From Caballeronia peredens (GTDB taxonomy: Bacteria > Pseudomonadota > Gammaproteobacteria > Burkholderiales > Burkholderiaceae): a DNA stretch of 64,000 nucleotides. This document shows positions 8,928 through 17,348 of this stretch, one piece after another. The stretch spans positions 97,882-161,881 of the forward strand of contig FCOH02000014.1 of the NCBI GenBank assembly GCA_001544595.2, written 5' to 3'. The position numbers and the translations under genes were made by a program. How positions within the stretch are numbered: position 1 is the stretch's first letter; each line of letters starts with the position of its first letter. The notes below the pieces were generated by a model. That model made no database searches. It saw only the letters and a list, made by a program, of their open reading frames with translations, and was not told where the DNA came from.

Positions 8928-10516
8928 CCCGCGTCACGTCCACCGGCGACGACGCCACGCCGCTGCCGCCGGGCCTTTCCGCGGCGGCGTTCGACGCGGC
9001 GCTCGCGGCTTTTGCCGATGCGCTCGGGCGCGACGCCGTTCTGCCGCCCGATCCCGCCGCCTATCTCGATCCGTTCGCCCCCGGCGATGCACGCGCGCAC
9101 GCGCCGTCGGCCGTCGTGCTGCCGAAGGACGTCGACGGCGTGCGCGCGGCGCTTGACGTCGCCAATCGTCATCGCGTGCCGCTGTGGAGCGTCTCCACCG
9201 GCCGCAACTTCGCTTACGGCGGCGCGGCGCCACGCTTGCGCGGCTCCGTCGTGCTCGACCTGCGGCGCATGAATCGCATCATCGAGATCGACGAAACGCA
9301 GGGCTATGCGCTCGTCGAACCGGGTGTGACTTATTACGATCTGCATCGCGCGCTCGGCACGCCGCGCCGCTTCTGGGTCGATCCGCCCGCGGCGGGCTGG
9401 GGCAGCGTGGTCGGCAACACGCTCGAACGCGGCTACGGCACGACGCCCTTCGGCGATCACGCGGCGAATCAGTGCGGCATGGAAGTGGTGCTCGCCAACG
9501 GCGATGTCGTGCGCACCGGCATGGGCGCGATGTCCGCGAGCCGCGAGTGGCAAGTGTTCAAAGGCGGCTTCGGGCCGTCGTATGACGGCATGTTCATGCA
9601 GTCGAACTTCGGCGTCGTCACGAAGCTCGGCATCTGGCTGATGCCCGCGCCCGAAGGCTACATGATCTGTCGATACGCGTTCGCGCGCGAGGACGATCTC
9701 GAACGCATCGTCGATACGCTGCGGCCGCTCAGAATGGACGGCACGATTCAGAGCAACGCGGTGATCGAAAGCGCGGTGCGCTGGGCGGCGGGCGTGTCGA
9801 CGCGCAAGCAATGGTACGACGGCGACGGCGCCATGCCCGACGCCGCCATCGACGCGATGGCGCGCAAGATCGGCATCGGCCGCTGGAACCTGCGCTTTTG
9901 TCTCTATGGACCGCCGTCGCTCGTGAAGGCGCGGCGCGACATCGTGCACGCGCGCTTTGCCGGAATCGCGGGCGCGACGCTGTTCGAAATGCCGTATCGC
10001 GATGCGTCGGTGGAACCGGTGGGCGGCGGCGATCGCGCGCAGGTCGGCATTCCGGGGCTCGAAGCGTTCAATCTGCTCAACTGGCGCGGCGGTTCGGGCG
10101 CGCATGTGGATTTCTCGCCGGTCTGTCCGCCGCTCGGCCGCGCGGCCGCGCAGCAGGTCCGCTTGGTGCGCGAGCGCGCCGCGCAATTCGGCTTCGACTA
10201 TTACGGCGGTTTCACGGCGGGCGAACGCGCGATGCATCACATCTTCGCGGCGATCTTCGACCACGACGATCCGCAGCAGGCGCGCGACGCCGGCGCGCTG
10301 ATCGAAACGCTGATCCGTGATGCAGGCGCGGCGGGTTACGGGCAATACCGGACGCATCTGGCGTTCATGGACCTCGCCGCCGCACAGTACGATTTCAACG
10401 ATCACGCGCTGATGCGGCTTTCGAACACCATCAAGTCCGCGCTCGATCCGAACGGCGTGCTGTCGCCGGGCAAGCAGGGCATCTGGCCCAGGCAATTCGA
10501 CGGGGAACGGCGATGA
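8924..10516 (+). CDS. FAD-binding oxidase of the 4-cresol dehydrogenase / vanillyl-alcohol oxidase family
   Basis: About 530 aa. The PCMH-type FAD domain includes LPKDVDGVRAALDVANRHRVPLW, TGRNFAYGGAAPRLRGSVVLDL and GVTYYDLHRALG. The C-terminus ends LDPNGVLSPGKQGIWP, typical of this family. These enzymes oxidise para-alkyl phenols; the substrate here is unknown. No start codon other than the TTG at 8924 fits the family length; it overlaps the lipoprotein stop with GGCGG just upstream. The cytochrome subunit found with pchF is absent. The next gene overlaps by ATGA at 10513. Confidence 0.85.
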   Translation: MTRVTSTGDDATPLPPGLSAAAFDAALAAFADALGRDAVLPPDPAAYLDPFAPGDARAHAPSAVVLPKDVDGVRAALDVANRHRVPLWSVSTGRNFAYGGAAPRLRGSVVLDLRRMNRIIEIDETQGYALVEPGVTYYDLHRALGTPRRFWVDPPAAGWGSVVGNTLERGYGTTPFGDHAANQCGMEVVLANGDVVRTGMGAMSASREWQVFKGGFGPSYDGMFMQSNFGVVTKLGIWLMPAPEGYMICRYAFAREDDLERIVDTLRPLRMDGTIQSNAVIESAVRWAAGVSTRKQWYDGDGAMPDAAIDAMARKIGIGRWNLRFCLYGPPSLVKARRDIVHARFAGIAGATLFEMPYRDASVEPVGGGDRAQVGIPGLEAFNLLNWRGGSGAHVDFSPVCPPLGRAAAQQVRLVRERAAQFGFDYYGGFTAGERAMHHIFAAIFDHDDPQQARDAGALIETLIRDAGAAGYGQYRTHLAFMDLAAAQYDFNDHALMRLSNTIKSALDPNGVLSPGKQGIWPRQFDGERR

Positions 10517-10875
10517 ACCTGTCGCGGCGTGCGTTTCTGATCGCGACGGGCGCGTCAGGCCTGTCGTGGCCCGCGTTCGGCGCAGCCTTCCAGACGCCGC
10601 GGACGTGGGTCATCGACGAAGATCTTCCGCAAAGCCGCGTGCTGATTTCGCGCGTGAGCCTGACGAACGCGCGGGTCGTTTCCCTGTCCGGCGATGCGGG
10701 CTGGCTCTGGTTCGAGCGATTGTCGTTCGAGGCGGCATCGGCGTCGCGAGGCCTGAGCGGCGTGACGCGCGGCGCCGATGCTTTCGTGCTGACGCAACTG
10801 GGCGCGGGCATCGGCTTGCGCGCGACGCAGCGCCGGCTCGACGCACACACGGTGCTCTGGACGCTGGAACGCTAG
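10513..10875 (+). CDS. Tat-exported protein of unknown function
   Basis: 120 aa. The N-terminus MNLSRRAFLIATGASGLSWP is a twin-arginine signal (SRRAFL) with a hydrophobic stretch and probable cleavage near AFGAA. No recognisable domain follows. The ATG overlaps the flavoprotein stop by 4 nt, so the two are co-translated. The export signal and coupling suggest a periplasmic partner of the oxidase, for instance an accessory or electron-transfer factor. That role is inference; no cofactor motif (CxxCH, Cys-rich) is visible. Confidence 0.7.
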   Translation: MNLSRRAFLIATGASGLSWPAFGAAFQTPRTWVIDEDLPQSRVLISRVSLTNARVVSLSGDAGWLWFERLSFEAASASRGLSGVTRGADAFVLTQLGAGIGLRATQRRLDAHTVLWTLER

Positions 10876-10944
10876 AATGGCGCGATTCCCCGCGTTTTCG
10901 CGCGGTTTTCGCGTTTCCCACTCTCGCCGCACCCGGCCCGAACG

Positions 10945-11313
10945 ATGGACGCCAAGCACACACGCACGATCACCGACTGGCACGCCCACGTCTACTTCGA
11001 CGCCGAAAGCCGCGACGCTGCCTGGCACTTGCGGATCGTGATCGAGCACCGCTTCGCGGATCTGCTGCAAGGCGGCGCGTTGCGGCTCGGCCGCTTCCAC
11101 GAACGGCCGGTCGGACCGCATCCGATGTGGTCGTTTCAACTGGGTTTCGGCGGCGAACTACTTGCGCCGATGCTCGAATGGCTGACGCTCAATCACGGCG
11201 CGCTCGATGTCTTCATGCACCCGAACACCGGTGACGCATTGCGCGATCATCGCGATTCGGCGGTGTGGATCGGCCGCTCGTATGAGTTGTCACTGAAGAC
11301 GCTGGGCGGCTGA
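10945..11313 (+). CDS. DOPA 4,5-dioxygenase family protein
   Basis: 122 aa. It has the family signature ITDWHAHVYFD at the start, RFHERPVGPHPMWSFQLGF in the middle and LTLNHGALDVFMHPNTGD near the end, which supplies the conserved histidines. Plant and fungal homologues cleave DOPA; bacterial members are of unknown substrate. It is preceded by a 70-bp gap and followed by a clear terminator. It may relate to phenolic metabolism with the preceding oxidase operon, but this is inferred from proximity. Confidence 0.85.
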   Translation: MDAKHTRTITDWHAHVYFDAESRDAAWHLRIVIEHRFADLLQGGALRLGRFHERPVGPHPMWSFQLGFGGELLAPMLEWLTLNHGALDVFMHPNTGDALRDHRDSAVWIGRSYELSLKTLGG

Positions 11314-11335
11314 ATCGTGTGCAACGGCGCATAAA

Positions 11336-11360
11336 AAAAGGCGGAACGCGTCCGCCTTTT
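11336..11360. terminator. Bidirectional rho-independent terminator
   Basis: AAAAGGCGGA (11336-11345), loop ACGCG, TCCGCCTTTT (11351-11360). The 10-bp stem has flanking A and T runs, so it works in both directions. It sits between the convergent DOPA-dioxygenase-like and phasin genes. Confidence 0.9.
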
Positions 11361-11380
11361 CGCTTCTTCAAACCGCAAAC

Positions 11381-11947
11381 TTACTTCTTCGCGCTGGCCG
11401 TTTTCGGCGACACGGCGCGCACGGCCGTGCTGGTTGCGACCGTGGCGTCGTTCTGCGCGGCCTCGACCACCTGACGCGCAGCCTTCTTCGCCGCTTCGTA
11501 CGCCGAGTTGGCGGATTCCGTCGCGGCGTCGATGGCGGTTTTCCACGCGCTCACGACGGCTTCGCTGCCGGCGGGCGCGCTGCTCGCCAGGCTGTTGACG
11601 AACGCCTGCACATTACGCTGCGATTTTTCGATCTGATCCTGCGCCGCTTCGAGGTAACCGCCGCGCACGCCCGCGGCGATCTCGTACACGTTCGTCCAGT
11701 ACGCCTGCACGCGCTGCGCGCTGCTTTGCAGATGCTGGTTCTGGAGCGCGAAGAATTCCTGCGGATCGCGCACGGACAGCGACCTGGCGACGAGTGCCTG
11801 ATGCTCGTCGAGCGCCGTCCGGACGGTGCGCACGTTGAGATCGACCAGTTTCTCGAAGCTCGAGACAGTTTGTGTGGCGAGACCGAAGGTCGTGTCGACA
11901 CCCGCCTTTTGCGAAGCAATTACATTTTCCGGCGCAAGACTGCTCAT
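11381..11947 (-). CDS. Phasin family protein (PHA granule-associated)
   Basis: 188 aa. Amphipathic helical protein that coats polyhydroxyalkanoate granules and controls their size. Typical phasin pattern is seen: ATQTVSSFEKLVDLNVRTVRTALDEHQ, then an Ala/Lys-rich C-terminus (AAKKAARQVVEAAQ) used for granule or DNA interaction. The start at 11947 (MSSLAPEN) follows GGAG by 6 nt; an ATG four codons upstream lacks spacing. A strong sigma-70 promoter lies at 12014-12041. Confidence 0.92.
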   Translation of the reverse strand: MSSLAPENVIASQKAGVDTTFGLATQTVSSFEKLVDLNVRTVRTALDEHQALVARSLSVRDPQEFFALQNQHLQSSAQRVQAYWTNVYEIAAGVRGGYLEAAQDQIEKSQRNVQAFVNSLASSAPAGSEAVVSAWKTAIDAATESANSAYEAAKKAARQVVEAAQNDATVATSTAVRAVSPKTASAKK

Positions 11948-12505
11948 GCTCGACTCCATATGGAAGTTGCCAATTGATTACCCGATGAGTTTGTGCAGTG
12001 CAGCGAACGAACCATTCTAAAGGAAGCGCGTGATGTGTCAATTACGTTTTCCCCGCTTGACTTTAAACCATGCAGCTAATTGGTCAAAATAATGGCGTGC
12101 AGTCAGTAAATAAGCAGGCTTATTAAAACGCCGGCGCTTTGATCACACATCACATAATCCTCGCGGCAATCAGTTTGATGCGAGCAATGTTTCAGCAGAT
12201 GTAAGAATGCTCACAGCATAAGGTACGAACGGACGTTCATTGATGCCGTTCGGTGGCCGGTGAATGGGCGTTTGCGCGTAAACACCTAAGCCAAAACTGA
12301 CCGAATGCGTTGTTTCCCCACTTGACGCATTGATGCGCCAATTGAAAGAATCTCGCACTGCAACACGCGCCGAGGCGGGTAATACGGGGTAACGTTTGAA
12401 GGGCATTTTCTGTCACTGCCCCGTCATCGTGAATGCGTACGATCCACATCGCGCGAATTAGCCGGCGCTGAACGGCATAAATATAAATCGAGAGAATTGA
12501 AGAAA
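11948..12505. other. Intergenic region, 558 bp
   Basis: Between divergent phasin and HTH genes. It holds the phasin promoter and is AT-richer than surrounding coding DNA. A short open frame at 12170-12406 (minus) has no recognisable features or RBS. No RNA gene recognised. Confidence 0.5.
12014..12041 (-). promoter_or_regulatory. Sigma-70 promoter of the phasin gene
   Basis: Read on the minus strand: TTGACA (12036-12041), 16-bp spacer, TAGAAT (12014-12019). The -35 is perfect and the -10 is 5/6. It lies about 65 bp upstream of the phasin start, in an AT-rich stretch. Confidence 0.75.
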
Positions 12506-12790
12506 ATGGGGCGACATTCCCAAACCCTTGGACACCTTGAACGTAGTCACGACGACAACGCTCTGCGGCGCGCAATTGCCGCACGACTCGACCGCGCTCT
12601 GCAAAAAGCAAACGTGAGTTCCGCAAAGGCCGCCGGCTGGCTCGACGTAAGCGAGCACGACGTGCAGTTCTGGCGCCGCGGCATCACGGTTCCGCCGCTT
12701 GCCGCATTCAACCGTATCGCCAAAGCGCTCGACCTCGACGTGCACTGGCTCTGTACGGGCCAGGCGCAGCACGCGGCGACCGTCAACTGA
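12506..12790 (+). CDS. Small HTH (Cro/CI-like) DNA-binding protein
   Basis: 94 aa from ATG 12506; a TTG at 12497 adds three codons. A helix-turn-helix is recognisable at ALQKANVSSAKAAGWLDVSEHDVQFWRRGI, followed by PPLAAFNRIAKALDLDVHWLCTG, as in XRE-family repressors. No sensor domain is present. The target is unknown; the divergent phasin gene and the convergent DMT exporter are the neighbours. It is not associated with phage genes. Confidence 0.75.
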   Translation: MGRHSQTLGHLERSHDDNALRRAIAARLDRALQKANVSSAKAAGWLDVSEHDVQFWRRGITVPPLAAFNRIAKALDLDVHWLCTGQAQHAATVN

Positions 12791-12799
12791 GGCGCGCGC

Positions 12800-13729
12800 T
12801 CAGTCCCGCGTGTTAGGCGCCTGGCGGCCGTGCAGGAGCACCGTGCCGATGCCGCTCGCCGCGATCACGCACATGCCGATCGCCATCCATGTGTCCGGCG
12901 CCTGACCGAACAGCAGCCAGCTGAATAGCGACGCGAACGCCAACTGTCCATACGAGAAAGGCGTGAGCAAGGAAAGCGGCGCGCGCCGCAACGCTTGCAG
13001 CATCAGCAGTTGACCGCCGGTTGCCATGGTCGCCATGAACGCGACGAGCAGCCAGTTCACGGCCTTCACGTTCGCGATCGCCGGCAGGGTTTCCGCCTGA
13101 TCCATCCAGACGAGCACGCACAGGACGATCGTTGCGACGAGCGCGGTCAGAAAGTTCGTGGTGATCGCATCGTCGACGCGCGACAGATGGCTCGACACGA
13201 CCTGGAAGCACGCGAAAGTGGTTGCCGCGGCGATCGGGTAGACGACCGTCCAGCTGAACTGGCTGCCGCCCGGGCGCACGACGAGCAGCATGCCGATGAA
13301 ACCCATGACGACCATCGCCCATTTGCTGCGGGGGACGTCGTCTTTCAGCACGAGCGCGGCGAGCAGCGTGGAGATCAGCGGCGCGAGCATCGCAAGCGAC
13401 GTGGTGACCGGCAGCGGCAGATGCCGCAGGCCCGCGAACGTGCAGGCCGAATTCGTGAGCAAGAGCACCGCGCGCACGATCTGCAGCTTCACGCTGTCCG
13501 TGCGGAACAGGCCGAACGCGCCGCGCCGCACTTGCCACACGCCCAGCACGATCATCTGGAACAGGTAGCGCACCCAGAGCAGCGCCAGCAGGGGAACCGC
13601 CGCGCCGATCACCTTGACCGTCGAATCGCTTGCCGCGAACGTGGCTGTGGTCAGAATCATGATGGCGATGCCAGCGCCGGTGTTATCGGTACCAATGCGG
13701 TATTGCGTCTTGCCCTCTAGGCTTGCCAT
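12800..13729 (-). CDS. DMT-family (EamA) transporter
   Basis: 309 aa from ATG 13729 (MASLEGKTQYRIG). Ten hydrophobic segments form two EamA repeats, e.g. GIAIMILTTATFAASDSTVK and LPLPVTTSLAMLAPLISTLLAALVL. It is probably an inner-membrane metabolite exporter; the substrate cannot be told. Extension to 13843 adds a basic, non-membrane stretch and is unlikely. It ends convergently 9 bp from the HTH gene, leaving no room for a terminator. Confidence 0.9.
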   Translation of the reverse strand: MASLEGKTQYRIGTDNTGAGIAIMILTTATFAASDSTVKVIGAAVPLLALLWVRYLFQMIVLGVWQVRRGAFGLFRTDSVKLQIVRAVLLLTNSACTFAGLRHLPLPVTTSLAMLAPLISTLLAALVLKDDVPRSKWAMVVMGFIGMLLVVRPGGSQFSWTVVYPIAAATTFACFQVVSSHLSRVDDAITTNFLTALVATIVLCVLVWMDQAETLPAIANVKAVNWLLVAFMATMATGGQLLMLQALRRAPLSLLTPFSYGQLAFASLFSWLLFGQAPDTWMAIGMCVIAASGIGTVLLHGRQAPNTRD

Positions 13730-14082
13730 CGTGTTTCCGTGGGTTCGCCGCCGACGACGGCAACGCGTCCGTTCCCGACGCGCGTGACTGACGATATGGG
13801 TGGAGACGGCTTTTTTAGGCCGGTGCTTCAATTCTCCGGACATCGGCTGGCGATGGCAAGGCAGCAGTAAACTTCTTTGCGTTCGTGTTGTGCTTCGGTC
13901 ACTTCGATGGAAATGAACTAGACGGTTCGTCCAATTTGACGTGAACGAGATACTTCTTTGCAGCGCGCGCGTCGCACGTCTGCATGTTTTCAGGTCAGAA
14001 TTGTTTCACGACAAACCTTTGCCATCGCCACTTCGCCGCCTACACTTAATGTAGTTTCTCAACTGCTTCGAAGGAGGCGACG
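13730..14082. other. Intergenic region, 353 bp
   Basis: Divergent region between the DMT exporter and a small orphan gene. A TTGCCA (14019-14024)/16 bp/TACACT (14041-14046) pair is a weak sigma-70-like promoter for the latter. Nothing else is recognised. Confidence 0.4.
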
Positions 14083-14283
14083 ATGAGAACGAGGACACGC
14101 GAAGTCGTGCGCATGCTCGCGGCATTCCGGCATTCGGCGCATTGCCGCCGCTTGCGAGCAGCCGCGGCGGCTCAGGCTGCGCGCGATCTGGCGAACGAGG
14201 AGGCCGACGACGAACCTCAGGACGACGACGAGTTCACCGCGACGTCCGCCGCCGAAGCCCGCTCGCGTTCGGGCATGCATTGA
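14083..14283 (+). CDS. Small hypothetical protein, basic head and acidic tail
   Basis: 66 aa. Arg/Ala-rich first half (MRTRTREVVRMLAAFRHSAH), then an acidic stretch EEADDEPQDDDEF. It has a very strong RBS (AAGGAGG, 6 nt before ATG) and a plausible promoter, which supports expression. No family recognised. Monocistronic, convergent with the following gene. Confidence 0.55.
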   Translation: MRTRTREVVRMLAAFRHSAHCRRLRAAAAAQAARDLANEEADDEPQDDDEFTATSAAEARSRSGMH

Positions 14284-14310
14284 CGCCCATCGGGGCGAGG
14301 GCGAGCGCGT

Positions 14311-14745
14311 TCAGATGCGGGACGGATTCCTGAATGGCGAGAAGCGCCAGTGACCGCTCGCGTCCTTTACCGCAATCGCGCCATGTTCGTGCAGCATTTC
14401 ACCGACGACGCCGGGCTTGATGTCGTCGGTCATGCGGATGACAAGCAAGGTTCGCTGCTGCGTGGCGTCGTCGTCGGCCAGATCTGCTGCGGGCGGCGGC
14501 TCGCGCAGCGGTTCGTTCGGCACGAAGCGGTTGCGCGCAATCACGCCCTGATGCTCGCCGTGCGCGACATATTCCGCGTCGTCCTCGTCGTGAACGGGCG
14601 GCGGCAGCGCATCGATGTCGACCTCGCCGCGTCCCGCCCGGTACAGATGCGCATCGTCGCGCCGCAGGCCCGCGAGCTGCAGCGCCCGCAACGCCTCGTG
14701 TCCGTCCCGATAGGAACTGAACACGCCAACTATGACCTGATTCAT
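14311..14745 (-). CDS. Hypothetical protein, YflT/GSP17M-like stress domain
   Basis: 144 aa from ATG 14745, preceded by GGGAGGGCGACG. The N-terminus MNQVIVGVFSSYRDGHEALR resembles general-stress-protein 17M-like domains that open with a short beta strand and an SxxD/A helix. The middle is acidic (VHDEDDAEY) and the C-terminus ends with a beta-rich stretch. The family placement is tentative; the role may be in stress response, as for the neighbouring small proteins. Confidence 0.55.
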   Translation of the reverse strand: MNQVIVGVFSSYRDGHEALRALQLAGLRRDDAHLYRAGRGEVDIDALPPPVHDEDDAEYVAHGEHQGVIARNRFVPNEPLREPPPAADLADDDATQQRTLLVIRMTDDIKPGVVGEMLHEHGAIAVKDASGHWRFSPFRNPSRI

Positions 14746-15005
14746 CGTCGCCCTCCCTGGTTCGCTCGTGCTTCGCGAACCGCGCAACTGATGGCTGAAT
14801 ACGCGGTTGTCTTCCGGCTTATCCGCGCTGTTTTAATCTTCAGAAGAACAGCAGCAACACGCGTTCCCGCATGACGGTTCTGAAAGTTTTAATTTCAATC
14901 GGCTCGCGCTTTCACCGGGTTGCGACCCCAACGCCGATCACCTAAAGTGACGTAGCTTCTTTCCAAAATCCGCGCGTCACGCGCAGCCCTTCCGGCGAGG
15001 TTCGA

Positions 15006-15380
15006 ATGACTGCGAAAGCCTGCGCTTTGATGCTCATGCTTGTGGCAGGCTCGGCGACGGCGGCGCCGTGCTACAGCGATGGCGACGTCGTCACGCTCGA
15101 AGGCACGGCCACGCGACAGGCTCCGCACGAGGCGGACGCGGCGGCGAAGCCGGCATGGGTGCTCGCGTTGTCGAGCCCGGTGTGCGTGCTGAGCGCGAGC
15201 ACCGGACAAGGCGCGCGACAGCAGTCGACGATATCGGCGGTGCAGATCATCGACGCCACGCCGACCGAAAATGCGCGCATCCAGTTGACCGGCAAGCTCG
15301 TCACCGGCAATGTCAGCAGCTATTACGCCGTGCCCACTGCGATCTGGGTGCTCAAGGAACGCGTGCTGTCAGGGCAATAA
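15006..15380 (+). CDS. Secreted DUF4431-like protein
   Basis: 124 aa with signal peptide MTAKACALMLMLVAGSATAA, cut before PCYSDGD. The mature part (VVTLEGTA then QLTGKLVTGNVSSYYAVPTAIWV) fits DUF4431, a small periplasmic fold of unknown function. Two cysteines (C near the mature start and VCVLS) could form a disulfide. Confidence 0.6.
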   Translation: MTAKACALMLMLVAGSATAAPCYSDGDVVTLEGTATRQAPHEADAAAKPAWVLALSSPVCVLSASTGQGARQQSTISAVQIIDATPTENARIQLTGKLVTGNVSSYYAVPTAIWVLKERVLSGQ

Positions 15381-15459
15381 AATTTGAAACGGCGGCGGTA
15401 ATGGCGTTCAGCGCGCGCATCGGTGCCGCGCCGGAACTTCGAACGACACATCGAAACGC

Positions 15460-15633
15460 TCAGGCCGCTTTCGCGTGCGCCTGATAACGCCAGAATTCGG
15501 CGACCACGAGATGCAGCGGTTGCTGATCGAGTTTGCGCTCCTCGGCGAAGCGAAGAATGGCGTCGAGTTGCTGGCCGGTGCAACGGAACGCCTGGCGGCG
15601 CGTCGCCGTCTGGTCTTTCTTGTGCGTGTTCAT
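15460..15633 (-). CDS. Small conserved-looking protein
   Basis: 57 aa, starting MNTHKKDQTATRRQAFRCTG at 15633 with AAAGGA upstream. The compact helical composition ends FWRYQAHAKAA. No domain recognised. The longer frame to 15822 is not supported by an RBS. Confidence 0.5.
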   Translation of the reverse strand: MNTHKKDQTATRRQAFRCTGQQLDAILRFAEERKLDQQPLHLVVAEFWRYQAHAKAA

Positions 15634-15808
15634 GGCAATCCTTTTTCTAAGGACCTTCCCCCGACAGGGCAGGATCGTTCGACGGGGCGACCCGTACGCG
15701 CGCGCTGCCTTCTGCTTCGCATTAAGCCGTAGCGGCTTCGCCGCCACTGGCTGATAGCGCACATAGCCGCCAGGACGCTTTCCCTTTGCGCAATGCACGG
15801 GCCCGAGC

Positions 15809-15864
15809 GTGCGTGCACGCACATTGGCGCTCGACGCTGGAATAAACCTTACGGCCTTGTCGTT
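15809..15864 (+). promoter_or_regulatory. Palindrome and possible ECF-type promoter
   Basis: GTGCGTGCACGCAC (15809-15822) is a perfect palindrome. Next, GGAAT (15839-15843), 17 bp, CGTT (15861-15864) resembles ECF/general-stress sigma promoters. It lies just upstream of the small gene at 15918. Weak, pattern-only evidence. Confidence 0.3.
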
Positions 15865-15917
15865 TAGCAGAAAGGAACCCGTACCGGATCGAGAGGCGGG
15901 TAGGAGGAGACGAAGCC

Positions 15918-16220
15918 GTGAGCGCCAACCAACGAGCGCAGGAGGAACTCGCGCACATCGGGCGGATGATCGCCGAGCTTGCGCGTGTCGCGACGAGCGA
16001 GCGCCGCGTGCCGGCGCGTCACGCCGTCATGCGGCCGGAGTACTGGCGGCGGCGCATCGATGCATTGATCGACGCGTCGACGAACGAGCCGCTGCGGCGC
16101 GATGCGGCCGCGCTGCGCGAGCGCCTGACGGACGCCTTCGACGGCACGGAACGAGTCACGGGGCACGCGGAAGAAACGGCGCAGGAGACCGGCAGCAGAA
16201 AAAGAAACGAAACAGAGTAA
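15918..16220 (+). CDS. Small hypothetical protein
   Basis: 100 aa with a GTG start at 15918, 8 nt after AGGAGGAG. Helical and charged (AQEELAHIGRMIAELARVATSE). The C-terminus is hydrophilic and Thr/Glu/Lys-rich. No family recognised. It is convergent with the HtrA-like protease. Confidence 0.55.
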   Translation: MSANQRAQEELAHIGRMIAELARVATSERRVPARHAVMRPEYWRRRIDALIDASTNEPLRRDAAALRERLTDAFDGTERVTGHAEETAQETGSRKRNETE

Positions 16221-16265
16221 GGCGGAGCGCGGCGCATGTCGTGACCGGCGTGCGCCGCCGCGACG

Positions 16266-17294
16266 TCACGCTGCCTGTTCGACGGGCGTCACCTCGACAT
16301 CGAGCTTCTGTGCGCCGCGCAGCACCGCGACCTTCACCGGCCGGTCGATGCGCGATGCATCCAGCGTGCGTTGCAGGCCGTCCACGCTGTCGACGGCCAC
16401 GCCATCCACCGCGACGATGCGATCGCCCACATGAAGCCCGCCAAGCGCGGCGGGACTGTCTTTCACGATCTCCATCACATGCACGCCGCTCGCCGACACG
16501 AGCCCGAAGAAGCGCTGCACGCGCCGCGATATCGGCGTGGTCGTGCCCGCGACGCCGATATACGCGCGCCGCACGCGTCCGTAGGCGAATATCTGCATGA
16601 TGACCCACTTCGCCGTGTCGATCGCGGTGGCGAACGAGATCGCCTGCGCGCCCGCGATGATCGCCGTGTTGACGCCGATCACCTGTCCCGCCGAGTTGAT
16701 GAGCGGTCCGCCCGAATTGCCGGGATTGAGCGCGGCGTCGGTCTGGATGACGTCGTAGATCATGCGGCCCGACGTCGAGCGCAACGATCGGCCGAGCGCC
16801 GACACGACGCCCGTCGTGACCGTTTGCGCGAGCCCGAGCGGGTTGCCGACCGCGATCGCGATCTGCCCGACGCGCAGGCTGCCCGAGTCGCCCAGTTCGA
16901 CGTGCGGCAGCGGCTCCGGCGAACCGATGCGCAATACCGCGAGATCGCTGGCGGGGTCGTCGCCGACGAGATCGGCGTCGAAGTGCGCGCCGTCGGCGAG
17001 CGTGACTGCGATATGCGTCGCGCCGTGCACGACATGGCTATTCGTCAGCAGATAGCCGTCGGGCGTGAAGATGAAGCCCGAGCCCGTGCCGCCGACATTG
17101 CGGCGCGCGCCGCGCTGATCGGCGAGCTGGCGCTCGACCGAGATGAAAACCACCGCTTGCTGCACGCGTTCGAGCGCGCCGATGACCGTGCGCGAATAGG
17201 CGTCGAGCAGCGCGGTGTCGCCCTGCGGGGCGGAGGGCGCGGCGTCCTGCGCCAGGCGCGCAAGATCGTCGACGAATTGAGGCCGGCTTCCCAT
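16266..17294 (-). CDS. HtrA/DegP-like S1C serine protease with one PDZ domain
   Basis: 342 aa. Catalytic triad: His in TNSHVVHGA, Asp in ASDLAVLRIG, Ser in LNPGNSGGPL. One PDZ domain follows (GVHVMEIVKDSPAALGGLHVGDRIVAVDG). The N-terminus MGSRPQFVDDLARLAQ carries no signal peptide or membrane anchor, unlike DegP/DegQ, so it is probably cytoplasmic. It belongs to trypsin-like stress proteases; substrate unknown. Confidence 0.9.
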   Translation of the reverse strand: MGSRPQFVDDLARLAQDAAPSAPQGDTALLDAYSRTVIGALERVQQAVVFISVERQLADQRGARRNVGGTGSGFIFTPDGYLLTNSHVVHGATHIAVTLADGAHFDADLVGDDPASDLAVLRIGSPEPLPHVELGDSGSLRVGQIAIAVGNPLGLAQTVTTGVVSALGRSLRSTSGRMIYDVIQTDAALNPGNSGGPLINSAGQVIGVNTAIIAGAQAISFATAIDTAKWVIMQIFAYGRVRRAYIGVAGTTTPISRRVQRFFGLVSASGVHVMEIVKDSPAALGGLHVGDRIVAVDGVAVDSVDGLQRTLDASRIDRPVKVAVLRGAQKLDVEVTPVEQAA

Positions 17295-17348
17295 GTTGAT
17301 GTGACTCCAGATGTCTGGAAGCGGAAATGCGGGCCGCCCGCACCGATT

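Noticed and set aside
12170..12406. 78-aa minus frame in the phasin/HTH intergenic region
   Set aside because: No RBS or recognisable family.
17328..17342. Palindrome TGCGGGCCGCCCGCA upstream of the ATP adenylyltransferase end
   Set aside because: Single-base centre, no U tract, and common in GC-rich DNA; not reported as a terminator.
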